Made by a program: the position numbers and the translations under genes. The notes beneath the pieces were generated by a model. That model did not search any database. It was given only the letters and a program-made list of their open reading frames with translations, and was not told where the DNA came from. Shown in pieces: positions 52,141 to 64,000 of a stretch of DNA of 64,000 nt. Numbering within the stretch: position 1 is the stretch's first letter; each line of letters begins with the position of its first letter. The stretch comes from Corticium candelabrum. Taxonomy: Eukaryota; Porifera; Homoscleromorpha; Homosclerophorida; Plakinidae. The DNA lies in the NCBI RefSeq assembly GCF_963422355.1, contig NC_085095.1, positions 3,630,009-3,694,008 of the forward strand. Direction: 5' to 3'.

Positions 52141-53123
52141 AGTGACTACAGGACTGTCTTGAATTTGTCCAATTGCTGCTGCTAGTATAGTGACGCCTCA
52201 GTTCTAGCTGCTATGTAGAGGTAGAGCAGATTAGATTGCTATAACATACGATATTGGAATTGGGAGTGTTAGTCGTAAAATTATTATTCACTATATTAGA
52301 ACGCAGTTCTTTAGGAAAATGAACACAATTATTTAGAGCACGTTAGATGACATTTATGAAAATTTATATATTCGTGCCGATTGTCTCTCAATTACCTTAT
52401 GTGGCGCTCACTCTCTGATTATTTTCGTTTTTTCTTAGTTTATTTTTGCATTTCGCACTTTAATAATACTATCTTCTCACTACACGAGATATAAATGAAG
52501 TGGACGTCATCAAGTTGTGCAAAAATCGTTGATATTAATTAACATTATTTGCACCACACTTTCGAATGGTGAAAACATTTCTGGTCGTGAGTGTTTTCTA
52601 TCAAAATTGGAAACGATAAGCATGTGGTCTATACAGTAAAAAAGAGTGGACAATTTAGCTTCTATTGGCAATTAAAGGTTGATTGAGAATGAAATTAATC
52701 TCTAAAACCTGTGAGAGTGACTGAGTTATAAAATGATGTTTCTCCACACGCAGGTTCATTGAAGAAATAGAAGAGCAGCATTCTGTGTGAATACAGGAAG
52801 AGGCAATGGCCTATCCATCTGTAACCTTATATAAAACGTCCATTCAATTTTTATGTTAGAATAAAAATTAAAAATTGAGTTTTAAAGTAAGGAGAAATAA
52901 ATAACTGTAAACCTGCATGCCTATGGCTGCTCAGTTCAGAAAAACCGACTGTTGAGGTGCATACTATAGAATTCAATTTATTAAAAATAAATCTTGCTAA
53001 CAATCCCACACAGATTCTAAGCGTATACGGCGACATGGTTTACAGGTTGAATAAAGGAATAGAAAACATTTCATAGCCAAACCAACAAGCCATAAACTAA
53101 TTAGTCACAATTTTATTACCATC

Positions 53124-53124
<1 letters not shown>
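52141..53124. other. Intergenic, 3' flank of the receptor kinase
   Basis: AT-rich, presumably including the 3' UTR. No gene or clear element was seen. Confidence 0.4.

Positions 53125-53214
<90 letters not shown>
53125..53214. repeat. (AC)n microsatellite
   Basis: About 90 bp of AC. Confidence 0.95.
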
Positions 53215-53516
53215 CACAAGCGCTTTATCAAATCTGTCTACACTGTTTGCATACTGTAGACATGTACATGCAGTATATATACCTATGTACCTACAAGGAT
53301 ACCCATTGTATTTCAACTGCTAACAACTTACGAGACTTGGGTAAATGGTTTGACTAATACATACGGGTTTAGTCAGAATACCGGCTGCAGGAGAGCAAAC
53401 GTCGCGTTGTAATTCTAGTTGTTGTTACCCTTTATTAATGTGTTGTGTTGTGTTCTATTGCTATACTCAAGAATGTATTACATTGCCATATTCAAGTACA
53501 CTACAAAGTACCATGA

Positions 53517-56435
53517 AATGGAGCGTCCAAATTCTCCAGAGCAACTATTATTGATGGGAAATAGAGACTTGGCGATAAAATGGAAGAAGTGAAAGCAGCA
53601 GTTCAAAATGTATCTAATAGCGTCGGGATTGAAATGTCAAGAGAGTACTGTGCAAACTTTGAGTCGGTATTTTCGGAGGCTCTAGACGTTTACAATACTT
53701 TCTTTCTTGGAGTTGAGAAAAGTAAAGACAAGCTTGAAGATGCTATGAAAAAGTTTGAAGCACACTTCATTCCAAATGTAACATAGCGTACGAAAGACAT
53801 TGTTTCTTTATGAGAGACTAGATGCAAGTTGAGACAATTGACCAGTATGTTACTGAGATACGTATATTAGAGAAGACGTGTGAATTCAGAGCTATCAGTG
53901 AGTTATTGGTAAAAGACAGGTTACTCTGTGGAGTTCTGAAGTCAGGAGAGAGAGAGATTGTTGAGAGAGTTGGACTGGACTTGACCTTAGAGAAAGCAGT
54001 GGCGATATTAAAGGCATCCGAATTGTCTCAGTTTCTGTTGAAAGAGTTGGAATGTGGTTCTACCAGTATGACAAGCGACCTAGATGCAGTTAAAAAAAAG
54101 TAAAAAGACAGGAGACCGGCAATTCATTCGAGATTGTCATACGTGTGGGAGGAATCGTCCAGATAGAAGATTGTCTTGTCTTTACAAGAAACTGTTTATA
54201 GTGTGGACTACGCGGACATTTTGCAAGTAAGTGCAAGGATAGTAAGGCACAAGTGCAGGAAATGATGGTTCAAGAAGAACAGCCTACTGAAATGTTTGTT
54301 AATGCTCTAGTTGGCTCAAAGTCAGATTTTGGTCTATGTCTTTGTAAATAACGGCATTATGGTAAACTTTAAACTAGACGTAGGAGCTCAAGTCAATGTC
54401 TTGCTCGGAATGTTTATTGTAGACTGACAGCTAAACCAGTACTGGAACTGGCTAAAATTAGATTAATGCCATATTGGTTATCTAGGCCACTGCCAGTAGA
54501 TGGACAATTCTTGTGTCAGGTGGAGCATGAAGCAACTCACCATTTGCAGTTTATGTTGTGCCGACAACAGCTTCGCCAATATTGGGACTGAATGCATGTC
54601 AAAATCTAGGACTGGTTAAACGAATTGCTAAAGTAGATAGAAATGGCAATCAGATTGTAAAGGAGTCAGTTCTGAAAGATTATTCTACTGTGTGTGGTAC
54701 TCAAGGACTTCTAATAGATCATGTCTATCAAATTCGATTGAAAGAAAGTGCAGTTCCATATTCAGTTTTAGCTCCTCGACGCGTAAAGCTTCCTCTGCTG
54801 CCAAAATTTAGAAAATGAATTAGAGAATGCAGAAAATGGGAATTATTCAAGAAGTGGTTGAACCGACAGATTGGGTTGCACTTAGGGTGCCAGTTCTCAA
54901 GAAGAATGGCCAAATAAGAGTGTATTGACTGCAGTGAGCTCAACAAATCTATACGGCGTAAACGATTCCAAATTCCTGTGGCAGAGAAAAGTTTCGCTGA
55001 AATTGAAGGTGCTAAGTGTTTTACAACTCTGGATCCTGAATCATGATTTTGGCAGATTCTTTTCAATAAAAGCAGCTTGTTACATAACAACGTTTATTAC
55101 ACCATTTGGACGTTTCTGATGTCTGATGTTGCCATTTGGCATTACCTCTGGTTCTGACATTTTTCAGAGAGTGATGAGGCAGATCTTGGCAGGAAGATGG
55201 CTGGATTGTTTATTGATACATCGTGGTATGGGGTGTGAATGAAGAAGAGCACTATCAGCAAATTGAGGCTGGTTCTAGAGAAATGTAAGACCAATGGATG
55301 AAGTTGAATATAAGCAAATGCCAGCTCCGGAAACAAAAAGTCTAATTTTTTTGTTCTGTTTTGTCTAACGAAGGTTTGAAAGCTGATCCAGACAAGATTA
55401 GTGCAATAACTTTACTAGACAGTCCAGCAAATAGAGATCAGTTACGTACTATGTTGGGAATGTTTAGTTATTTGGCCAAGTTTGTGCCCGAGTTTGTTCG
55501 CAAATCTGGTCTACTAAGAAACTTGTTTCGTGAGGACACAGATTGGAAATAAACAGCTGAGTATCAAAAGGCTTGTCAGATTGGAAGCAATTGGTTGTTC
55601 AAGCACCAGTTTTAGCATTTTATAGTGCTGAAGCTAAAACAATTGTCTCAGCCGATGCCTCATCGTATGGTCTGGGTGCCGCATTGCTGCAAATTTAATC
55701 AGATGGAAGAAAAGCACTGGTTATGTATGCATCAAGAACGTTGACAGATCAAGAAGAACGTTTTCACAAATTGAAAAAGAAGCATTGACTAAATTTGGTT
55801 TGGGATGTGACCGATTTAAATCATTTCTGTTGGATCGAGATGAACCATTTACTAATTGAAACAGATCATAAAAGTTTAGTCACTATTTTCAACAAGAAAG
55901 GCTTAGATCAAAGTCCTCCGCAGACTTAATGTTATAAAATGCGTATGATAAATTTAACTTTCAAGTTTTCTATGTTCTTGTGAGAGACTTGCAAGTAGCT
56001 AATGCGTTGTATAGACGACCACGAAGTCCTGCTAATGTAGATATATAGCATGGTGGATGAGTTGATAAGGAATTAGAGCAACACGTTGAGAGAATTCGAG
56101 ATGCATTACCAGCATCAAAAGATAGTCTACTGAGAATCAAGGAGACAACTTGTCAAGATTTAGATATGCAAGTGTTGATCAGAGTTGTTAATGCAGGATG
56201 GCCGAATCGGTTTACTCAGGTTGTTGCTGCTGTTTGTCCATTTTGGAGCCATAAGGATATATTGACTGTGCTTGACGGGTTAGAGTTGAGGGGACATCAG
56301 ATAGTCCCAAATCTATGAGAAAGGAGATGCTTTATTGGCACATGATGGCCATTTGCGAATAGTAAAGACCAAGAAACGAGCAAGACAGTCAGTGTGGCGG
56401 CCGCAAATGAATAACCAGTTAGAGTTAACAGTACT
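53517..56435 (+). mobile_element. Decayed Ty3/gypsy retrotransposon, gag to integrase zinc finger
   Basis: In order: a gag start (MERPNSPEQLLLMGN at 53517), gag core text (ETIDQYVTEIRILEKTCEF near 53825), a CCHC knuckle (CGLRGHFASKCKD, about 54198-54236) and a protease-like LDVGAQVNVL near 54370. RT follows (KKNGQIRV..DCSELN, then FTTLDPES and PFGR) with the YxDD region disrupted, then a connection domain at 55361-55552. An RNase H start ([16 protein letters not shown], near 55660) and an integrase HHCC start (AHDGHLRIVKTKKRARQSVW) come last, before the sequence breaks off near 56430. Stops and shifts occur throughout. No flanking LTRs were found. Confidence 0.85.
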
Positions 56436-56814
56436 ATATGCACTAATATACATGATACATACATAACTTTACTAGTAGGTACTATGCACTAACATACATA
56501 CCTATATAACATACATACGTATACATAACATAGGTACTGTACTATGTCCACCAACGTACAGAACATAGGTACTGTACAATAGCCATTATCATACATACAT
56601 GCACAACAGGTAATACATGCAGTAACATACATTTTTTGTATTATATCGGAGTATGTACGACTACAATAACAACGTACTAAAATTACATCAAATACACAAC
56701 TAAACTATACAGAAAGAAGGAAGAACATACCTACAATACACTAAGAAACCTAAGTGATGTAACTAATTGTACCAATGGTGTCTCTGATCCTTTACGTCTG
56801 TACCAGCAATGTCT

Positions 56815-57130
56815 AATACACACATACATTTTACAAGAGTCTCTAGGGCCACGGTTAGCTACAACAGTCACTATGCACATGCTACAATGTAACTCTAGAA
56901 AACTCTAGAACCAACAACAACAGTCACTATATGTACTTGCTAGAATGAGCAATAGTCAATATATGAACTTGTTTTGACAGAAACAACACTCCATAGAGAG
57001 AGGCAATTGCATGTGAAATCCTTGCATGCGAAATCTGTGCCCATCCCATACATAAACTTCTAATCCATATATACATGTACATACATTCATACATACATAG
57101 TACATACATACATGTAGACAAACAATTAAT
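56815..57130 (-). repeat. LINE 3' UTR-like segment with CATA-rich flanks
   Basis: Minus-strand GCATAGTGACTGTTGTAG...GGCCCTAGAGACTCTTGTAA is the counterpart of 28.1-28.3 kb. CATA-rich DNA occurs at 56450-56640 and 57060-57115. It may be the 3' end of the LINE at 57.8-60.0 kb, whose nuclease part would then have been deleted. Confidence 0.5.
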
Positions 57131-57774
57131 ATTCAATTGAAAAATCATTACTAAGCAATCAGTCTTATGCACATCATTTCTAATCGGTCTGTCTGTATGT
57201 AATTCATGCAAACAACTCTTGTTGGCCGCTAGTGGAACAGCAATGTCAATCTTACAGAGTCTTTTTAATGGAAGAATGTTACTTAGTAACCCCAAATTTT
57301 AACTGTAAGTAGCTATTGAAAGACTATAACTACATATTTGTGTGTGGTGCATGCGCTTGCACATAGACATCTAGAGAATTCTGGTATGTTGTCTTTTAGC
57401 AAGTAAACATGTAGCTTGTCTTTACAATAGAGTGATTTATTGCTCAATAATAGTGCATCGTCACCTGTTGAGAACACACAAAAGGACACCAGAAATAAAT
57501 GCATCAATTGATTGTGCGGCTCAGTATAAGACACAGGAAACACTAAAACGACACTGAAGGAAACATGGTACTGGTTACGAAAAAGACATTTGGCATAAAT
57601 GTATGGTTGAAGAATGTGGTTTGAAATTTATGCAAGTGAAGAATCTAACAGAACACACGGTGTCCCATACCATAACATGGACATGGGTATGTTGTACTTT
57701 CACCCTACATTCATGTCAGAGATAATGCCATATGGATGTATTTGTACCATCCACAGGAATACGTGAACTTGAAT

Positions 57775-60000
57775 TCACTCGCAATCCAAAAGGACTACCG
57801 AAGATTCTTTAGTAGCAGAAGTAGAAAGGAGGCGTTTGACTAGATCTCGGCTAGAATTACAACTACCAATAAATGCAAGAGGAGAGACACTTTCTGCTTC
57901 ACGTAATCCCAGACCTCCCAGAGTGATTGGCAAGGATGCTTGACACCACTCTTCATCTGAAAGCGACGAGTGAGACAAAATTTCTAGTGAATGTCGCAAG
58001 CATTGATCGAAAAGATAGCGTTTCTGCGTTGCTTTTCTTGGGGTAACAGTGCGAAGAAGATGGTTGATCTTAGGAAGAGATAAACAACTGCGCAGAAGTT
58101 GAAATTCAATCTGAGGATTATCGATATCTATGAGATGGTTTTGAGCTTTCGTTACGGTGTTAATGTGTTTTTGGAAAACTGCGTCATAATACTGTTCAGA
58201 TCCTTAAATGGGTGAGCCCAATAAATCTACACCACCTTCTACTTGCATAACACGTTAGACTTGTGAAGGAATCTCTGGAAAACATTGGTCACCGCTGGGC
58301 CAAAAAACTTTACACTTGTTCAAGTTCAGGTATAAGCCGTATTTTGGGCCTGTTGATTGTAACGAATCAAGCAGTGAAGCAATCGATGATCTTGTGCCAA
58401 TAAATTTTCCATCGTCCAAATACCAAATTTGTAAGCGCAGATCAGAAATTTGGTTGCCAACCTCATCTAGGAGTTCTAAAACCACTAAGCTGAATAGCAG
58501 TTGATCCAATGGATCACCTTGTTAAACACCACATTTGGAAAGAATACGGTGGGTACCAAAGCACAATTCTCCAGCGCAATGATAAGACCAAGAAACCCAA
58601 GCATATATATCAGGTAATTCTTTATGTAGACGATAAAGAAAAGATAGTCTGTTGCATTCATTGAACGCGTTCTTCATGTCAACTTTTAAACATCAGAGAT
58701 CTTCCTCTGAAGAATGGCAACTAATGAACGATCTTACCGTGTGGACAGCAGCTTCCAAACCGCCTTTTACTGCTACTCCTATTTGACCATATGGTAGTAA
58801 TAGTTCTTCAAGACGAGGTTTAGTGGCAGCACAGCACAAACGACTTGCAAGACGACGAATTGTTCATCAACTACAATGGGTCTGTACCCACCATTCTTCT
58901 TTTTCACAGCTGTAAGAGGGGCACCTACTAGCCAAGGAGCAATACATGTAGGTAATTTCCCGGCAAGCAGATTATTCATGAAAACGGTGAGACTGTCAAG
59001 GCAGAATTGAGCTGCTGGGGCTATGGTACAACAAATTGCATCCAACAGATGTTGCGCCCTCAACTGTGAATCACCAGGACTTGACCCTATTGGAAATGAG
59101 TGAAGACTTGATAAAACATCTTTATTCTCTACCACTAACGAAGGTGGTGTACCATAAGAACAGTCAGGAAGTTGACAGTCTGGGTGAAGAGATAAAAGTT
59201 CTTCATATGCAGCAGAGTTGTTATGATCTGCACAACCCTCTGAGAAAAGAGAGCGAACAGCGTCACTGTAACGGCCTTCACGAGCCAGTCTGATGGCTCG
59301 ACGTGCATTGCTTATTCCAACATCAACAGAGGTAAAACTCTTGTTGTCAAGGCGAGAAGCATCATTACGAGCTTCTAACCACAATGAGACCATATCTCCA
59401 ATTTACCATTGCTTAATACATGACAGAAATAGACTTTTGATAACATGACGTCTCGTCTTCTCACCTCGATGAGGCACACGAAGAACAGATTTTGCAAAAG
59501 CAAACAGTCTCACCATACCCAGAATACTATGACTGACACACAAACGAAATTCCCCGGAAAGTACGTTAGCTACCAAAGAACGAACCGATTTGGGAATGTG
59601 AACAACAGTGAAGACTGGGAGAGCCATCACCTCATTCATCACAGCATCAAAAGTCGGTATGTCTATTGAATTAGCATAATCTAGACGAGCAGCCAAGGAA
59701 AGACCATCAAGACAATGTCACTAGATGGATTAAAGCTACGGTCAATAGCAAAAGAACGTTTATTTGTGGTTGAACATCCAATATGACAACATCGGGTTTC
59801 AGACCGTTCAGTAATTGTTCACATGCAGTATCCCGTACAACAGGAGCCTGTGTTGTAGACAACCAAAAAGAATTGTTTGGATCCACCATAGTGCCACCTC
59901 AACGACAGTTTCCAGAACCCTGAGATCGACGACAAGATTTCCAGTGACTTGAGTAAGCGAAACCGCATTTTGAACATAAATATCGGTCATGTGCTTGTAA
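57775..60000 (-). mobile_element. RLE-type LINE, 5' two thirds: zinc finger and reverse transcriptase
   Basis: Minus order: an N-terminal knuckle CSKCGFAYSSHWKSC near 59965; a pre-RT region (59696-58779, with GAPLTAVKKKNGGYRPI); palm motif A KVDMKNAFNECNRLSF near 58690-58640; motif C IWYLDDGKF near 58420; and thumb text ending LPITLGGLGLREAESVSPLA near 57900. Single-base shifts and a stop at 58254-58256 break it. The RLE domain does not follow. The motifs match the other RLE pieces here. Confidence 0.8.
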
Positions 60001-60189
60001 AAACTGTGCTATATAGTACAGTATATTTCAATACAACAAATCTACGATACAGGCAAATCCCACGAACTAAAATTACTGTCATTATTGTGTAACAACAATC
60101 GCCTGAGAATCATGCGTGCATTATACGACCACAACTTGACTGACAATTGCTGCAACAAATAATTTAAAGACTGACTAAAAGGACAGTAT

Positions 60190-60645
60190 TAACAGAAACA
60201 GTTCTAGATGCTATAGTCTTCAATGTATCCAAGACGACATCCGATCATGACCCACTTGATTCAACTGCAAGCGGAAAGAAGAGTGCACCAGATGAAACAC
60301 TTGGATGTCATACTTCATACACTTTGAAATTTCTCCTTCTAAAGCCGCAAAACCGGTGTTGCTTGCTGAATGCGACACAAATCTTTGCTGGAACGAATTA
60401 CACACGGTTAAATCAAAGTAAGCCAGACAGCCAAACAAAAATTTTGGATGATAGACATCGCCAGGTCGACTATAGTTCTCTGAAGAAGATCCTTGTTCGC
60501 GTCAAGTTCCTTTATCGTGTACTAGCAAAGCTTGAAAAATGACATCTCTCAATGCATCATGACGTCTAGAACGTAAAGAAATCTTCCGGCAACCAAGAAG
60601 ATGATCACCAAACTTATCCAATACTTGGCCACAGATGCAACGAAC
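60190..60645 (-). mobile_element. RLE-type LINE endonuclease fragment
   Basis: The minus strand gives CICGQVLDKFGDHLLGC (Cys/His knuckle), then RRHDALRDVIFQALL. The nuclease core follows (PGDVYHPKFLFGCLAYFDLT, then NSFQQRFVSHSASNTGFAAL) before the frame decays. It lies upstream of the previous fragment but belongs to a different copy. Confidence 0.75.
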
Positions 60646-61640
60646 AGCATTTGGAGGTGAGACCTTCTCTCAGAGAAGCAGTCCAGTCTTCACCAGCTGC
60701 TTACGTAGGAAGTTGCAATTCTACTCGTAAGATGGTACAGGACTTCCTCAAAAAGGCTTGCATTCACTGGATATTGCAAATATATATTCTCAAGTCCTTT
60801 ACTATCAGGAGACTCCGAAAGTCATTTTCAGATTTGTCACTATCTGAAAAGCAAACACGTTTCTTCGACTTTAGATTTCAATCAATGCATCTCGTACAGG
60901 AGCTTGATTGCGGGCAATACCCAACTCTAATTTTGGCCTTTCCATGTCTCCTCATGAGTTTGTTATTGCAGTACGGCTGTGGTTGGGAATCAAGATTTTC
61001 CTTCTTCTCCGGCATCGGTCTTGTGCAGTTGTGGTCAGCTCGTTGACACTTTTTTGATCACCTTCTTAGTTGTGGTTTTGGTCCAGAGCGCACACATAGA
61101 CACAACGCATTGGCAGAAGTTATTTTCCAGGCCTTATTGGTTGAGAACTGAGATGTTATGAGGGAGATGAGGTGAAATGGTTCTACTGAAAGCCATCCTC
61201 CTGGTGATGTTTTTTACTCTGATTTCTTTGAGGGTCAACCTTCCTATTTTAACGTAACAGATACATACTCTTTCCAGCCGTTATATGTGACAAAATCAGC
61301 TGTAAGGGCTGGAGCCGCAGCAGAGGCAGGTGAAGAACAAAGGATATTTGCCATGAAAACAGAGTTCGTACAGCTGGTGGTCTCTTTTACCCCTTAGTGG
61401 TTGAGGAGCTCTGGTCATCATTCAGCATCAAAACTCTGAAAGCTATTGCTTCCAAAATCTCAGCAGTCAGTGGCCTCATATTCCACCAGGCTTTCCTAAC
61501 TATGATGCAGCAACATTCTATTCAATTATGGAAACATAACTCGAGAACGATTCATAAGAGCATTCAGCTTGAAGTACAAGACGTTGATAGTTGGGATATA
61601 CGTAGTGTAATGTAAGACTTGTTAGTTTGGGGATGTTTTG
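60646..61640 (+). mobile_element. RLE-type LINE 3' fragment, opposite orientation
   Basis: The plus strand gives the end of RT (RPSLREAVQSSPAAYVGSCN), a CGQLVDTF..H..SC..G knuckle, the nuclease core (PPGDVFYSDFFEGQPSYFNV) near 61198 and a FSIKTLKAIASK helix near 61420. Several frames are used. It abuts the minus-strand fragment 5' to 5' with almost no spacer. Confidence 0.75.
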
Positions 61641-62000
61641 GAGATTGTTTAATTTTGCAAGAAAAAAAGAAACAATACGTAATATAAACCAAGGCTGAAT
61701 TTGAGAGCTTTGTTTTTGAATAATGGACGTGGTTTAAAATAAACGTGGCTCCCGCAAATCTGATTGTCCAGACAAAAATTTCTTATACTTTGCTCAGCAT
61801 TTCATGCTAATTGATGTGTTTAGATCTGCATCAAATTGTTTTGGATGGAAGTAGAACTAAGAAGGGGAAGATTGGTTATGCCAGACTGGCCTGGTTTGTT
61901 GTGTCTGCATACATGGTTTGTAGCAATAACAGCTCTAGGTCAATACATTTGCAACACGTCTGAATCACTACATTTAGAACACTTCTGAGTCACAGAGCAG

Positions 62001-62125
62001 CCGCGACCTCCCAGACCCGTTTACCACCAATTAGAATCAGACTTGGGTCTGGGAGGTCGAGGCTGGAGCAGGATCCAGAGCCATATATGGCTCTGGCAGG
62101 TTCCAGAGTCGTATATAAAGAGAGT
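62001..62125 (+). promoter_or_regulatory. Foldback plus TATA box before the THAP gene
   Basis: GCCGCGACCTCCCAGACCC near 62002 and its inverted partner GGGTCTGGGAGGTCGAGGC near 62046 form a stem of about 19 bp. GTATATAAAGAG follows near 62111, about 130 bp before the ATG at 62248, as expected for a TATA box. Confidence 0.5.
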
Positions 62126-62247
62126 TGCGGCATAGGTGTTTCAGGTCACGTGACGCATGGGCGCCATTTGACTCCAACTGCGCGTGTACGAGATCCGTTT
62201 TACTGACTGTTTTTGGGTTTTTCTTTGACTATCGAAGGTTGAGAGCA

Positions 62248-63901
62248 ATGCCTCCCTGCTGTGTGTGGGGTTGTTTCAACAGACACGAGAAAGGGCATAC
62301 CATGTACAGGTTTCCGCGCGATCCTGCCAGAAGAAAAGTGTGGACAAATCGAGTCAGCCGAAAGAATTGGACTCCTACACTTTATTCTTACTTGTGTGAC
62401 GTAAGAAGAACATTGTGTACAAGCATGTATGAACAAATGTCAAAAAGAACGTCTTAGCAAACGTCTTAGGCCTGCTAGAGTGCTGTAGCTAGACTGTGTG
62501 CACAGGGTACAAGAATATAATTGATTGTTAGTTTCATGCGGCATTTTGGATGGTGCCGACAAGCTCGTATATCTGCAGTACACATTAGAACACTACACAG
62601 TTCGGTAAGGTTTGAAATTAGTGCTTGTTGGCTGCTCTCACGCTACCTGCAGTATAACTTATGCGATTGTATATACCTATATATTTACTGCCCACACTTG
62701 ATACTAGTAAAATTACCATAAGAAGCGCCTTGTAAAATTTCTGTTTATTTCTTCAAGGCTCATTTTGATAGCTCTCAATTTGAGCAACACAGGAAAGACG
62801 GAAAGAAGAAACTGAAATGGAATGCAGTACCAACAATATTTTCCCACCGGAAAGTTGGCTCCAAGAATAGCAGAAAGTCCCGAAACAGCACAAAGGAAGA
62901 AGGCTCTATGAATGCTGGTGTCCAAGTAACAACAGATGTGCAAGATATAGCTATGCTGCTGATGCTATGCAAGAAGACCATCTGTCACCTGATGAGGGTA
63001 ATGGTCTGTATTGAGATACGTCATCTTGTTTGAAATGATCATGAATGCATGTTAGTTTGTGCATGCTTGTTCTCATCACATATTTCATTGGCATGCTGTA
63101 CTTCTGCTAACATAATGAATTTTTTTTTATTTGGTCTGTGGTCACACTCTTCAAGTCTTTGAAGATTAGTGGAAGAGAAAACTGGAAGCCTGTGCAAGCA
63201 GGTGTCATAATGGCAACAACTTCTGTGCTGGACATACAAGAGGAGTTGCTTGGTAGTGGACATAAGTTTCTGCTGACTTCACACCTCACTCAAGATTGTC
63301 TTGAGAACCTTTTTAGTGTAGTAAGGCTAAACAATCCTGTACCATCACCTGTGGCTTTCAAATGTGCACTAAAAATCATCAGCATTGCTCAGTTTATGAA
63401 ACCTCTAGGTGGGAATCGTAGAAGCTATCAAGATGATGACTGTGGATTATTGTGTCCATAGTATTAAGACAAACGAGGTAGTGTGTGATGCTTGCCGTGA
63501 GTATGTCTTAAATTTAGCTCCAGATCATAGCAGTTTTGCAACACTAACTAGTTTGAGAGAATTCAAGAAGCGCAGTCTTGAGCATGTTACAGGTCGCACA
63601 TTTGATATGATGTTGAAGTACAGCTAATGTTTTGAAGTATAGCAGAAGATATTTGATGGCTACCAGAAATGTGAAAGAGGTTTTGATACGGATGGCTGAA
63701 GAACTCACTGATGACTGTGTCTATCCCACATGTCATAATATTAAGAGGAAAGTGATAGCTAGATATTTCAATGTACGTCTGCACATTTTCTGCAAGGGAA
63801 TACAAAGGAAAAGGAAATATAACTTGGAAACAACCAAAGTAGTAGGAGAACTGGGAAGTCGAATCATGGCAATGAGAAAACTGATAACGAATGTGAAGTA
63901 G
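62248..63901 (+). pseudogene. THAP / P-element-like transposase, core deleted
   Basis: Exon 1 (62248-62400) encodes the first half of a THAP zinc finger: MPPCCVWGCFNRHEKGHTMY, FPRDP and YLC. It splices in phase to 62758, which supplies the CxxH histidine and the rest (AHFDSSQFEQHRKDGKKKLK, then NAVPTIF). Exon 2 ends at a GTAATG donor at 62998. From about 63150 the sequence is the C-terminal part of P-element/THAP9-like transposases (RENWKPVQAGVIMATTS, then LTQDCLENLFSVVR). Two frame breaks follow, and 63632-63901 is open in another frame. The several-hundred-residue RNase H and GTP-binding region between the two parts is absent. It may be a deletion derivative or a THAP-only product. Confidence 0.75.
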
Positions 63902-64000
63902 GAAGGAAGTGAATTGTGTATACCATGTAGTTATGTAGAATGGAAGACATCGCTCTACCTTTGTTTGAGATATTTGATTAATTAGTACACGTTTTGTTGC

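Noticed and set aside
53300-53520. 5' LTR of the gypsy element
   Set aside because: No matching 3' copy, primer-binding site or TG...CA boundary could be found.

Overview
This window is eukaryotic DNA: spliced genes with GT-AG introns, long (TG)n/(AC)n, (ACAG)n and (CATA)n microsatellites, and a dense graveyard of transposons. The gene content points to an early-branching marine animal, and I favour a sponge. The reasons are a kelch/EGF-type receptor kinase of the tyrosine-kinase-like (TKL) group, an adaptor rich in YDHL-type tyrosine motifs, and many coding introns of 50-300 bp. The taxon is an inference.

Gene layout. 1-1240 (+): 3' part of a TKL-like kinase. 17435-6569 (-): a complete ten-exon gene for a 436-residue secreted-pathway JmjC oxygenase ending in RDEL; its introns hold a Tc1 copy, a LINE, a SINE and two MITEs. 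20337-21263 (+): a tyrosine-motif adaptor. 22222-21577 (-): mitochondrial pyruvate carrier MPC1, with a 4-nt and a 16-nt microexon. About 33.4-28.6 kb (-): a frame-broken HMGXB3/KDZ-transposase-like gene with a SWIM-type zinc motif. About 38.76-34.86 kb (-): a multi-exon gene carrying both an OTU and a Ulp1 cysteine-protease domain. 45249-45022 (-): the last exon of an unidentified gene. 48575-52140 (+): a two-exon, 1170-residue kelch-EGF-TM-TKL receptor kinase. 62.2-63.9 kb (+): a THAP/P-element-like transposase that lacks its catalytic centre.

Mobile elements. At least six pieces of LINEs with a restriction-like endonuclease (RLE) lie at 2.1-3.6, 26.6-27.2, 41.9-42.3, 57.8-60.0, 60.2-60.6 and 60.65-61.6 kb. 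An APE-type LINE is at 14.2-11.4 kb. Ty3/gypsy remnants are at 5.4-6.25 and 53.5-56.4 kb. Tc1/mariner copies are at 14.8-16.3 and 40.1-40.9 kb. A 2-kb element with about 420-bp inverted repeats is at 42.7-44.7 kb, a Harbinger derivative at 46.5-47.1 kb, and several MITEs and two tRNA-derived SINEs are also present.

The most unusual items are the OTU+Ulp1 dual-protease gene beside a KDZ/HMGXB3-like gene, the MPC1 microexon, the ER-resident JmjC protein and the tyrosine-motif adaptor. Exon boundaries come from reading splice signals together with reading frame and protein conservation. Several single-base frame breaks, including one in the conserved MPC1, could be assembly errors as easily as real decay.
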